A stretch of DNA of 7,010 bases, taken from an uncultured Clostridia bacterium. GTDB lineage: Bacteria; Bacillota; Clostridia; Oscillospirales; Acutalibacteraceae. Position 1 is the first letter of the stretch. Each line of letters opens with the position of its first letter. The DNA is taken from positions 1 through 7,010 of the forward strand of contig CAMBQD010000053.1 of assembly GCA_945869905.1 (NCBI GenBank), read 5' to 3'. The translations under genes and the position numbers were made by a program. Below are positions 1 to 6,644 of the stretch, piece after piece. The notes below the pieces were generated by a model, which did no database searches, was not told the origin of the DNA, and worked only from the letters and a program-made list of their open reading frames with translations.

Positions 1-320
1 CAGGCATTGTGGTTTCCTGCCAGATTGAGCGCAGTCAGCACCAAAACCGTGAGGTGGCTATGCGTATGCTTAAGTCAAAGCTTATCGAAATCAAAGAAAG
101 AGAAAATCTGGAAAAAATAGAGGACATCAAAGGCGACCAAAAGGAAATCGCCTGGGGAAGTCAGATACGCTCATACGTATTTATGCCGTACACAATGGCA
201 AAGGACCACAGAACAGGCTATGAAATGGGCAATATCAATGCCGTTATGGACGGGGATATTGACGGATTTATAAACGCATATTTAAAAATGAAATCGGTTG
301 AAGGGGCTGAGAACAGATAA
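1..320 (+). CDS. prfB: Peptide chain release factor 2 (RF2), C-terminal part, 5' truncated
   Basis: RF2 recognises UGA and UAA stop codons in the ribosomal A site and triggers release of the finished protein. Only the last 105 residues are present; the reading frame enters at base 3 (Gly-Ile-Val-Val-Ser-Cys-Gln) and ends at TAA 318-320. The stretch SCQIERSQHQN followed by AMRMLKSKL, then AWGSQIRSYVFMPY, KDHRTG and NINAVMDGDIDGFI is the highly conserved end of class I release factors. AWGSQIRSYV together with the DGDIDGFI tail fits RF2 better than RF1. The catalytic GGQ motif, the stop-codon recognition loop and any programmed frameshift site would lie upstream, outside the window. The GTG at 9 is an internal valine codon, not a start. 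The stop codon shares a base with the next gene's ATG, so the two are probably co-transcribed and translationally coupled. Confidence 0.96.
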   Translation, partial: GIVVSCQIERSQHQNREVAMRMLKSKLIEIKERENLEKIEDIKGDQKEIAWGSQIRSYVFMPYTMAKDHRTGYEMGNINAVMDGDIDGFINAYLKMKSVEGAENR

Positions 321-1045
321 TGGCTGACATATTAGATATTACAACGATGACAGGCTTTTTACTTAGGCTGTTAATCGCAATTGTTTTGGGATTTTTTGTA
401 GGCCTTGAAAGGCAGTGGACCAAGCATCAGGCAGGCATACTTACCAATGTTATAGTTTGTGTGGGAGCATATGCCTACTGTGCCTTTTCTTACATAGCCG
501 ACGGCGGCAGTAATGTTGACGTAACGCGTATTGCCGCTCAGGTTGTATGCGGCATCGGCTTTTTGGGTGCAGGTCTTATCCTTAGGGACGGTACCAATAT
601 TCGCGGTCTGTCCACAGCCGCAACCATATGGACGACGGCAGCAATAGGTATATTATGCACGGTTCCCAATATTTTGTATTCGGTGCTTGTTGCCGCCGTT
701 ATCGTTTTTCTTCATCTTGTCCTGCATCCCCTGTCTGCCTATATTGACAAAAAGAATAATTATGACAAGGATAAGCTGGAAAAAACAGTGTGCATATATA
801 AAATTTCCATAAAATGTACAGAAGAAAGCGAAACGGAAATTCGTTCCCATTTGGTAAAAACAATCAGGGACAAAAACAACGTTTTACTGCATAATTTGGA
901 AAGTAATTCCACCGATGACGGAAATATAAAAATAAGGGCTTACATCTCAACCGCCAAGAAAAATGACGAGGTTATTGAGGACCTTTTGATACATATCGGC
1001 AAAGACGACGGCATAATTTCAGCCGGCTGGAAATTAGACAATTAA
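320..1045 (+). CDS. MgtC/SapB family membrane protein
   Basis: This 241-residue integral membrane protein belongs to the MgtC/SapB family. Family members are linked to magnesium limitation and, in Salmonella MgtC, to inhibition of the F-type ATPase; the role in this organism is unknown. About five hydrophobic segments are visible (residues 10-28, 41-60, 66-88, 97-113, 117-140). Between them are the family signatures: GLERQ near 28-32, the acidic residue D67 followed by RIAAQVVCGIGFLGAG (70-85), and RGLSTAATIWTTAAIG (95-110). Residues 155-241 form a soluble tail resembling the ACT-like C-terminal domain of MgtC, and the total length is close to Salmonella MgtC. The ATG overlaps the prfB stop by one base (TAATG); the nearest purine-rich stretch (AAGGGG, 301-306) is rather distant, so translation probably depends on coupling. 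No magnesium-sensing leader can sit here because the upstream DNA codes for RF2. Confidence 0.9.
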   Translation: MADILDITTMTGFLLRLLIAIVLGFFVGLERQWTKHQAGILTNVIVCVGAYAYCAFSYIADGGSNVDVTRIAAQVVCGIGFLGAGLILRDGTNIRGLSTAATIWTTAAIGILCTVPNILYSVLVAAVIVFLHLVLHPLSAYIDKKNNYDKDKLEKTVCIYKISIKCTEESETEIRSHLVKTIRDKNNVLLHNLESNSTDDGNIKIRAYISTAKKNDEVIEDLLIHIGKDDGIISAGWKLDN

Positions 1046-1064
1046 TTACCACAAATAATAAAAT
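1035..1064 (+). promoter_or_regulatory. Possible promoter for the deacetylase gene, overlapping the end of the MgtC-family gene
   Basis: TAGACA (1035-1040) and TAAAAT (1059-1064), 18 bases apart, each match the vegetative sigma-factor consensus at five of six positions. Transcription would begin near 1071, about 30 bases before the deacetylase ATG and just past the left arm of the hairpin at 1056-1102. Such a transcript would carry the ribosome binding site without its pairing partner. The match is reasonable, but the DNA is AT-rich and chance matches are likely. Confidence 0.35.
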
Positions 1065-1102
1065 TCCTCCTGACGAAAAATAAGTTAGGGGGAATTTTAT
1101 TA
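1056..1102 (+). terminator. Long hairpin: likely terminator of the prfB unit that also masks the next gene's RBS
   Basis: The arms 1056-1070 and 1088-1102 are complementary over 15 bases, with one wobble pair. The inner bases 1071-1074 and 1084-1087 add four more pairs (one wobble), leaving a 9-base loop at 1075-1083. The centre of the stem is GC-rich (CCTCC against GGGGG), flanked by an A-rich left side and AATTTTAT on the right. This is the layout of an intrinsic terminator, possibly active in both directions. Unusually, the right arm contains the G-rich ribosome binding site (1087-1092) and ends on the A of the deacetylase ATG. Read-through mRNA would therefore fold its start signal away. 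The pairing is seen directly; termination or translational control is inferred. Confidence 0.7.
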
Positions 1103-1935
1103 TGAAAAAAATTTTATTGTCAATAATGTGTGTTGCTCTGCTTGCAGGATGTGCGGCGCAGAATAACAATACTGCCCAAAGCACCTCCGAAAGCAGCACC
1201 GGCAATACAAATGTGGCTGAAACCACAGTGGAAATAACAGGTGTAAACACAAAGAATTACAGCAACGACAAGGTTGTATGGGGCCCCGGAAGAGCAGAAA
1301 ATCACCAGCGCCCCACAGACCCTGTTCAGCTTCAGGAAAAATACGGCGACCTTGACGCGCACTTTATTATGAGTGACGAAAATTTCATCTGCCTAACCTT
1401 TGACGAAGGATATGAAAACGGCTATACTCCTGCCATTTTGGACACCTTGAAGGAAAAGGGTGTAAAAGCAATTTTCTTCGTAACCTATGATTTTGCAAAG
1501 GACAATCCTCAGCTGATTGAGCGTATGATTGATGAAGGTCATATCATAGGCAATCACACCTACAGGCACTACACTCTTGACGAGGTCAGCGAGCAGGAGG
1601 CAGCAGAGGAAATAGTTTACCTTGATAACTATATGAAGGATACCTTTAAGTACAGAATGACGCTTTTCCGTTTTCCCAAAGGTGAATTCAGTGAAAAAAC
1701 TCTTGCTCTGGCAGACAGCTTAGGGTACAAAAGTGTGTTCTGGTCCTTCGCCTATGCCGATTGGGATGTACAAAACCCTGCGGATAAAAACGACGCCTTC
1801 AGCACAATTACCGACAATTTCCACAACGGAGAGATTATGCTGCTGCACGCAGTCAGCGCCACCAATGCAGAAATCCTGGGCAATGTTATAGACGAGGCAA
1901 AAAATCAGGGCTATCAGTTTACGGTTGAAATATAA
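1102..1935 (+). CDS. pdaA: Lipoprotein polysaccharide deacetylase, PdaA-type peptidoglycan N-acetylmuramic acid deacetylase
   Basis: A 277-residue exported enzyme of carbohydrate esterase family 4 (NodB fold). The N-terminus is a lipoprotein signal: charged MKK, a hydrophobic stretch, and lipobox LAGC with Cys17 as the lipidated residue. An Asn/Ser/Thr-rich linker runs to about residue 45. The catalytic domain spans roughly 94-277. It has motif 1 TFDEG (D101 as likely base), GYENGYT (103-109) as in Bacillus PdaA, motif 2 HTYRH (metal-binding H152 and H156), RFPKGEF (190-196) and LLHAVS (247-252). In B. subtilis PdaA removes the acetyl group from muramic acid on the way to the muramic delta-lactam of spore cortex. 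The close motif match suggests a similar substrate, but a vegetative wall role is possible. Motif 1 has Glu102 where classical enzymes have the metal-binding Asp and B. subtilis PdaA has Asn. The start is fixed by the signal peptide; the RBS (TAGGGGG, 1086-1092) lies in a hairpin. Confidence 0.87.
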   Translation: MKKILLSIMCVALLAGCAAQNNNTAQSTSESSTGNTNVAETTVEITGVNTKNYSNDKVVWGPGRAENHQRPTDPVQLQEKYGDLDAHFIMSDENFICLTFDEGYENGYTPAILDTLKEKGVKAIFFVTYDFAKDNPQLIERMIDEGHIIGNHTYRHYTLDEVSEQEAAEEIVYLDNYMKDTFKYRMTLFRFPKGEFSEKTLALADSLGYKSVFWSFAYADWDVQNPADKNDAFSTITDNFHNGEIMLLHAVSATNAEILGNVIDEAKNQGYQFTVEI

Positions 1936-1968
1936 ATTTCACCTGCAAAATCAACAATTAAACTTATT

Positions 1969-2002
1969 TCCGTAGGGGCGGCTGTCAGCCGCATCCAACG
2001 GA
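1969..2002 (+). repeat. GC-rich imperfect palindrome, probable dispersed intergenic repeat
   Basis: TCCGT (1969-1973) pairs with ACGGA (1998-2002), GGG (1975-1977) with TCC (1994-1996, one wobble), and GCGGCT (1978-1983) with AGCCGC (1987-1992), around a 3-base loop. The block is much richer in G and C than the AT-rich spacer around it. No T-run follows, so it is not a standard intrinsic terminator. From general recollection, GTAGGGGCGG-type palindromes occur in many intergenic copies in gut Clostridia genomes, so a REP-like or miniature repeat copy is the best guess. Only one copy lies in this window. Confidence 0.5.
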
Positions 2003-2022
2003 TACAGGTACATATTACGTGC

Positions 2023-2062
2023 AAATTATAATTTATTTTACAATTTTGTAAATTTTAAAATT
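2023..2062 (+). promoter_or_regulatory. Cluster of AT-rich palindromes upstream of the mreB promoter
   Basis: Three symmetrical sequences follow one another: AAATTATAATTT (2023-2034), TTACAA-TT-TTGTAA (2038-2051) and AATTTTAAAATT (2051-2062). The outer two are perfect, and the middle one is symmetrical around a TT centre. They end six bases before the likely -35 box of mreB. They could act as an UP element that contacts the RNA polymerase alpha subunits, or as operator sites. In AT-only DNA short palindromes arise easily by chance, so the regulatory reading is weak. Confidence 0.3.
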
Positions 2063-2067
2063 TGGTA

Positions 2068-2096
2068 TTGTTATGAGGAACACTCTATTATATAAT
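2068..2096 (+). promoter_or_regulatory. Probable sigma-A type promoter of the mreB operon
   Basis: TTGTTA (2068-2073) and a perfect TATAAT (2091-2096) are separated by an ideal 17-base spacer. Transcription should start near 2103, giving a leader of about 68 bases before the mreB ATG. A second TATAAT at 2113-2118 has no convincing -35 box. The preceding gene and the GC-rich palindrome separate this promoter from the deacetylase, so the mre genes probably form their own unit. Confidence 0.65.
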
Positions 2097-2170
2097 ATAA
2101 ATGTTAATGAAATATAATGGGTTTTTATGCAAAGTTATGAGAATTACAATTTTGAAAGTGAGAGATACAT

Positions 2171-3151
2171 ATGCTTTTTTCAAGGGATATCGGCATTGAC
2201 CTTGGCACATCAAACACACTGATTTGTGACAAAAAAGGACGTGTGGTTATACGTGAGCCCAGTGTTGTTGCCGTTGACGTAAAATCAAAAAGAGTGCTTG
2301 CCACAGGGGACGAGGCAAAGTCTATGATTGGCAGAACTCCCGGTTCAATCATAGCCGTACGTCCTTTACAGGACGGTGTTATTGCCGATTTTGATATGAC
2401 CTCAGATATGCTTAGGAGCTTTATTTACCGTTCAAGCAAAAGAAGTCTTTTTACACGTACAAGAGTTGTTATCAGCATACCCAGCGACGTAACAGAGGTG
2501 GAACGCAGGGCAGTTGAGGACGCAGTACGCTCCGCAGGTGCTCAGGATGTTGAGTTAATTGAAGAGCCAATGGCGGCGGCTCTTGGTGTAGGCCTGCCTG
2601 TTTACGATGCCACCGGCTCAATGGTGGTTGACATCGGCGGCGGCACCTGTGATGTTGCCGTTATCAGCCTTGGCGGAATTGCCGCCTGCAAAAGCATTAA
2701 GGTTGGCGGCGACGCATTGGACGAGGCTATTATCAACCATTTAAAAAAGGAACACGACCTGCTTATCGGAACTAACACGGCAGAGGATATAAAAATAAAA
2801 ATCGGCTCAGCCGCCCCATATGACGGTGAAGGCGCTATGGAGGTAAGGGGCAGAAACACCATTAACGGCCTTCCTAAAAGTGCGGAAATTACGTCTGAGG
2901 AAATTCGTCAGGTTCTCTCCGAGCCTGTTTCAAAAATCATTTCAGCAATAAAGGAAACCCTGGAGGTTACATTGCCTGAGCTTGCCGCAGACATCATTGA
3001 CAAGGGCATTTATCTCACCGGCGGTACAAGCCAGCTCAGAGGCTTGCCGGAGCTTATTTCACAGGAAACAAAAATAGCGGTACATATTCCGGAAAATCCT
3101 ACAGACTGTGTTGCAATCGGAACATCAATTAAACTCAGAAGGACAATATAG
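2171..3151 (+). CDS. mreB: Rod shape-determining protein MreB (bacterial actin homologue)
   Basis: MreB is an ATP-binding actin-like protein that forms membrane-attached filaments and positions the cell-elongation machinery. At 326 residues it is slightly shorter than usual (about 330-345), the shortfall lying at the C-terminus. The actin-fold ATP site is visible: phosphate-1 loop DLGTSN (10-15), the EEPMAAALG segment (131-139), phosphate-2 loop DIGGGT (154-159) and the adenosine motif LTGGTSQLRGL (282-292). L93-F94 fall at the position of the hydrophobic loop that inserts into the membrane in Thermotoga MreB. KIKIGSA (208-214), EVRGRNTINGLPK (224-236) and ITSEEI (240-245) also match the family. 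Two positions are less usual: Cys160 in GGGTCD and Thr286 in place of the third Gly of TGGG. The start is the first in-frame ATG after a stop at 2159-2161. The RBS is weak (GTGAGAG region, 2158-2164). First gene of the mre operon. Confidence 0.97.
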   Translation: MLFSRDIGIDLGTSNTLICDKKGRVVIREPSVVAVDVKSKRVLATGDEAKSMIGRTPGSIIAVRPLQDGVIADFDMTSDMLRSFIYRSSKRSLFTRTRVVISIPSDVTEVERRAVEDAVRSAGAQDVELIEEPMAAALGVGLPVYDATGSMVVDIGGGTCDVAVISLGGIAACKSIKVGGDALDEAIINHLKKEHDLLIGTNTAEDIKIKIGSAAPYDGEGAMEVRGRNTINGLPKSAEITSEEIRQVLSEPVSKIISAIKETLEVTLPELAADIIDKGIYLTGGTSQLRGLPELISQETKIAVHIPENPTDCVAIGTSIKLRRTI

Positions 3152-3154
3152 GCA

Positions 3155-4003
3155 ATGAAAAATATTTTTAAAAGCAGCCGTTTCAAGTTAATATCAGCCA
3201 TTATTGCACTGCTGCTTGTGGGTATGTTTTTGTGTGCCGCAAACGGTCACGGCGAAACTGCACAATCCGGAATTGTGGGCACGGTTTTCGCCCCCGCTCA
3301 TTGGGTTGCCTCTAAGCTGTCGCAGGGTATTGACAAGGTGGCAGGCAACGCAAAGGGCAATGCGCAATATGAGCAAAAAATTGATGAGCTTCAGCAGGAA
3401 ATAGGTGAGCTTCAAAATCAGCTTGCCGACTACAATAACCTTAAATCTCAAAACGAGCTTTATAAGGACGCACTGGAATTAAAGGAGGATAATCCTGATT
3501 TTAAATACGTCGGTGCAGCTGTTATCGGACGTGACAGTGCTAATCCCTACTGTACATTTACAGTCAGCAAGGGCAGTGCAAACGGAGTAAAGGACGGCGA
3601 TGCTGTGCTTTACGGCAAATATCTTGTGGGTGTTATAAAAAAGGCTTATCCTACCTACAGCGTGGTAAGCTCAATTATTGACCCTGATTTCAGCGTTTCC
3701 GCATATGATATCAACACCAAGGAATTAAGCTACGTTACAGGTGATGCGGAAATTGCAAAGTACGGTTGCTGTAAATTTGAAAATCTCGACGCCTCAACAA
3801 AGGTAACCTACGGCTCAATAATTGCTACAGCCGGAATAAGCTCCACCATGCCAAAGGGTATCATCATCGGCACGGTTAAGGGCATTGAGGACGAGGCGAC
3901 GAATATCTCAACCTACGCGGTAATTCAGCCGGGTACGGATATTGAAAAGCTTGACGAATGCTTAATTCTCACAGATTATAATGCTGAAAGTGGTACAGAT
4001 TAA
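3155..4003 (+). CDS. mreC: Rod shape-determining protein MreC
   Basis: MreC is a bitopic membrane protein that dimerises outside the membrane and links MreB filaments to PBP2 and wall synthesis. The 282 residues show the full family layout. There is a short basic N-terminus, one transmembrane helix (about 11-29) and a coiled coil (about 70-107, YEQKIDELQQEIGELQNQL). A beta-rich extracellular domain follows (about 118-272) with VIGRDSANPY (123-132), SKGSANGVKDGDAV (138-151), LVGVI (157-161), the SIIDPDFSVSAY region (173-184) and IIIGTV (236-241). The gene begins three bases after the mreB stop, with AGAAGGA (3137-3143) as a plausible ribosome binding site inside the end of mreB. It ends in a TAATG overlap with mreD. 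This order and spacing indicate coupled synthesis of the elongation complex. Confidence 0.95.
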   Translation: MKNIFKSSRFKLISAIIALLLVGMFLCAANGHGETAQSGIVGTVFAPAHWVASKLSQGIDKVAGNAKGNAQYEQKIDELQQEIGELQNQLADYNNLKSQNELYKDALELKEDNPDFKYVGAAVIGRDSANPYCTFTVSKGSANGVKDGDAVLYGKYLVGVIKKAYPTYSVVSSIIDPDFSVSAYDINTKELSYVTGDAEIAKYGCCKFENLDASTKVTYGSIIATAGISSTMPKGIIIGTVKGIEDEATNISTYAVIQPGTDIEKLDECLILTDYNAESGTD

Positions 4004-4533
4004 TGGAACTGACAAAGAAGCAAAAAACAATTAAATATTTTTGCTATTGTCTGATAATTTTGCTGGCGGATATTCTGCAAAATACCGATGGTCTGTTCCC
4101 TGAAATTTTCGGTGCAAGATGCTTTTTACTGCTTCCCACTGCCATTATTTTAGCTATGGGCGAGGAGTTTTTTGCAGGCGCGCTGATTGGCCTTTTTGCA
4201 GGACTGCTGTGGGATTTATCAGGCGCAGTTCATCTTGGCTTTAACTGTATTTTTATTACGATTATGTGCTTTATTGCATCGGCTCTTGTGGCGTACATAA
4301 CAAGGGACACCCTTATTACAAATATGCTTTCTTCGGCTGTTACCATTGTGCTTTACTGCTTGATTTACTGGCTGTGCTTTATTGTAATTAGGGGCGTTGA
4401 AGGCGGAGAGATGACCTTGTTCACTTTCTATATTCCCTGTGCTGTTTACACCATGGCACTTTCACCGCTTTTGTGGCTTATTCTCCGTCCCATAAAGACA
4501 AAGCTTAACCACCGCACAAATCAGGATTTTTAG
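4003..4533 (+). CDS. mreD: Rod shape-determining protein MreD
   Basis: MreD is a small polytopic membrane protein of the elongation complex, working with MreC, MreB, RodA and PBP2; its biochemical role is not settled. The 176 residues are almost entirely hydrophobic, with about six membrane segments (11-27, 37-52, 55-72, 76-98, 104-129, 139-163). The length is typical. The best family mark is GLFAGLLWDLSG (63-74), which corresponds to the conserved G-x-x-x-G-x-x-x-D region of MreD. MreD sequences diverge strongly, so its place between mreC and a class B PBP adds much of the certainty. The ATG shares a base with the mreC stop and has only a poor SD of its own, which suggests translational coupling. 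Confidence 0.93.
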   Translation: MELTKKQKTIKYFCYCLIILLADILQNTDGLFPEIFGARCFLLLPTAIILAMGEEFFAGALIGLFAGLLWDLSGAVHLGFNCIFITIMCFIASALVAYITRDTLITNMLSSAVTIVLYCLIYWLCFIVIRGVEGGEMTLFTFYIPCAVYTMALSPLLWLILRPIKTKLNHRTNQDF

Positions 4534-4550
4534 GATAAATAAAAAAACTA

Positions 4551-4558
4551 AAAGGAGG
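4551..4558 (+). promoter_or_regulatory. Strong Shine-Dalgarno site that fixes the GTG start of PBP2
   Basis: AAAGGAGG lies eight bases before the GTG at 4567, the optimal distance. There is no in-frame ATG until residue 137, far beyond the membrane anchor, so this site decides the start. It is much stronger than the sites of mreB, mreC and mreD. PBP2 is therefore probably translated independently of mreD although it shares the transcript. Confidence 0.85.
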
Positions 4559-4566
4559 CTTGCAAA

Positions 4567-6582
4567 GTGAAAACAAGATACAAAAGCAGCAGAAGCACAA
4601 TTGCACTTTTGCTGATCATTGCAGTAGTATTGGGCTTTGCAGTGGACCTCTATAAAATCCAAATACGCGACAACGAATACTACACAAAGCAAAACAACAC
4701 TGTGGATACCTATGTTGTGCCTATTGAGGCGGCAAGAGGTGAAATCGTTGACAGAAACGGTAACTCCCTTGTAACTAACAGACAGGGCAACTCAATTGTT
4801 TTAAACGCAGTTTATTTCCCCTCCGCAAAAAATAATGCAGAGCGAAATAAAATCATCTACAATTTAATTCAGCTTTTTGAGTCACAGGGTGAGGAATATG
4901 TACAAAATCTTCCCCTTGAATTTAACCGCTCCGGAAAAATTCAGTTTACTGATGATGAACAGGATGTCGCCACTATGAAAAGTGCGGATATGCTTAATCT
5001 TCAGCCCTATGCCACTGCGCAGAACTGCTATGACGCCGTTATGGAGAAATACGGCATTGAGGGCTATGATAAGGAAACCGCACTTAAAATCGGCAACATA
5101 AGATATGAGCTTACAAGGCTTTTATTCTCCTATGAAAATCCTGTTACCATAGCAGACGATGTCAGCGACGAAACCGTTGCCGTTATCAAGGAAGAAAAGA
5201 CAAAATATCTCGGAGCAGATGTTCAGGTTGTGGCATACAGAGAGTATGCGGACTCCACAATTGCTCCGCACATACTGGGCACAGTCAGAAAAATTAACGC
5301 CGAGGAATACGCAGAAAAAAAGGACGAAGGATATAAAATCACAGACCAAATAGGCGAATCCGGAATTGAACAGGCAATGGAGGCAGAGCTTAAGGGCACG
5401 CCCGGAGAGCTGACCATTACCGTTGACAAGGACGGCAACATAACTGAGGAGGTTACCAAAAAGCCTGTTCAGGGTAACACTGTGGTGCTTACCATTGACC
5501 GTGATTTACAGGTTTTGGCACAAAACAAGCTTAAGGCGGTTTGCGACAAGGTTAACGCCTATTCATCGGCAGGTGCAGTTGTTGTAGAGGATTGCAACAG
5601 CGGTGAATTACTTGCCGCAGCATCCTACCCTACCTTTGATTTAAATGATTACTACGACAAATATAACGAGCTTGCATCAAATCCCCGTAATCCGCTTTGG
5701 AGCAGATTTGCGCTGGGCACATATGCCCCCGGTTCAACCTTTAAGCCGGTAACCGCCTGTGCCGCTCTTGAGGAGGGCACTATTAACCAAAACACAACCT
5801 ATGTTTGCGTAGGTCAGCAGGAATTTTTCGGACAACCCTTCAAGTGCCTCCACGGTAACGTTCACGGCACGGAAAATGTAAGAACAGCCCTTAGGGATTC
5901 CTGCAATATGTTCTTCTACAACACAGCCTTGGACACCGGTATTGAAAAAATTGACGATTATGCAACTGCCTTTGGCTTAGGTCAAAAAACAGGCATAGAA
6001 ATAGCAGAGGCTAAGGGTAACCTTTCATCACCTGAAAACAGGGAAAATGCCGGCGGTATATGGCGTATAGGTGACACAATGACCACTGCAATCGGTATGA
6101 GTGACAACCTGTTTACACCGCTGCAAATGGTAAACTACTGTGCCACCCTTGCAAACGGCGGTACAAGGTATGAGCTGCACCTTGTTAAATCAGTAATACA
6201 GGCATCCACAGGAATTGTCAGCGAAAAGGGTAAAACAGTTGCCGACACACTTGATTTAAGCAAAACCACCCTTGATAACGTAAGACAGGGTATGCGAATG
6301 GTTGCCACATCAGGCGGTCCCAGCTTTTTGTTTGACCAGCTTGACACAAAGGTTGCCTGCAAAACAGGTACATCTGAGGTTAAGGTAAACGGAATTAAAA
6401 GAAACAACGGCTTTCTTATCACCTATGCTCCCTACGAAAGCCCTGAAATTGCAGTGTTCTCTGCAATTGAGCTGGCGGGCTCAGGTAGTGAAACCGCGGA
6501 AATTACTTCGGAGATTATTGATTACTGGTATCAAAACAATACTGACGCAAAGGCTAATCAAAAATACGGAGTTTTGTTATAA
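4567..6582 (+). CDS. mrdA: Penicillin-binding protein 2 (class B PBP, D,D-transpeptidase for cell elongation)
   Basis: Class B PBPs form peptide crosslinks in peptidoglycan while the partner glycosyltransferase RodA polymerises glycan. The 671-residue protein has a basic N-terminus and one signal-anchor helix (about 10-27). A PBP-dimer or pedestal domain begins with ARGEIVDRNGNSLVTN (56-71) and continues past HILGTV (235-240) and GESGIEQAME (263-272). The transpeptidase domain starts near 305. All three catalytic motifs are intact: SxxK as S390-T-F-K393 within APGSTFKP, SxN as S445-C-N447, and KTG at 599-601 in CKTGTSE. AIGMSDNLFTPLQMVNY (508-524) is typical of Firmicutes PBP2/SpoVD-like proteins. 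There is no C-terminal PASTA domain, which argues for PBP2 rather than the division PBP2x. The mre context supports an elongation role. It starts with GTG, 33 bases after mreD, with a strong SD. It is the last gene of the mre block here. Confidence 0.95.
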   Translation: MKTRYKSSRSTIALLLIIAVVLGFAVDLYKIQIRDNEYYTKQNNTVDTYVVPIEAARGEIVDRNGNSLVTNRQGNSIVLNAVYFPSAKNNAERNKIIYNLIQLFESQGEEYVQNLPLEFNRSGKIQFTDDEQDVATMKSADMLNLQPYATAQNCYDAVMEKYGIEGYDKETALKIGNIRYELTRLLFSYENPVTIADDVSDETVAVIKEEKTKYLGADVQVVAYREYADSTIAPHILGTVRKINAEEYAEKKDEGYKITDQIGESGIEQAMEAELKGTPGELTITVDKDGNITEEVTKKPVQGNTVVLTIDRDLQVLAQNKLKAVCDKVNAYSSAGAVVVEDCNSGELLAAASYPTFDLNDYYDKYNELASNPRNPLWSRFALGTYAPGSTFKPVTACAALEEGTINQNTTYVCVGQQEFFGQPFKCLHGNVHGTENVRTALRDSCNMFFYNTALDTGIEKIDDYATAFGLGQKTGIEIAEAKGNLSSPENRENAGGIWRIGDTMTTAIGMSDNLFTPLQMVNYCATLANGGTRYELHLVKSVIQASTGIVSEKGKTVADTLDLSKTTLDNVRQGMRMVATSGGPSFLFDQLDTKVACKTGTSEVKVNGIKRNNGFLITYAPYESPEIAVFSAIELAGSGSETAEITSEIIDYWYQNNTDAKANQKYGVLL

Positions 6583-6644
6583 AATGGTAATTTGGGCAAA
6601 ATAAATATTGAACAGAAATTAAATTTGTGTTAATATAATACTTA

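Noticed and set aside
9..11. GTG at 9 as a start codon of a 103-residue protein
   Set aside because: The frame is open to the window edge and the upstream codons continue conserved RF2 sequence, so this is a valine inside prfB.
1969..2002. Intrinsic terminator for the deacetylase gene
   Set aside because: The hairpin is good, but the bases after it (TACAGGTAC) contain no T-run, so a repeat element is the better reading.
2127..2222. Short out-of-frame ORF (31 codons) starting at ATG 2127 and overlapping the mreB start, a possible leader peptide
   Set aside because: No Shine-Dalgarno sequence precedes it, its sequence shows no recognisable leader pattern, and an ORF of this length is expected by chance.
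5223..5459. Antisense open frames within PBP2 (also 6135-6422) and within mreB (2602-2862)
   Set aside because: They lie opposite strongly conserved coding sequence, have no ribosome binding site and resemble no family; they are by-products of codon use on the + strand.
6572..6601. Terminator after PBP2 formed by TTTTG and CAAAA
   Set aside because: Only five AT-rich pairs with a loop of about 20 bases; too weak to call.
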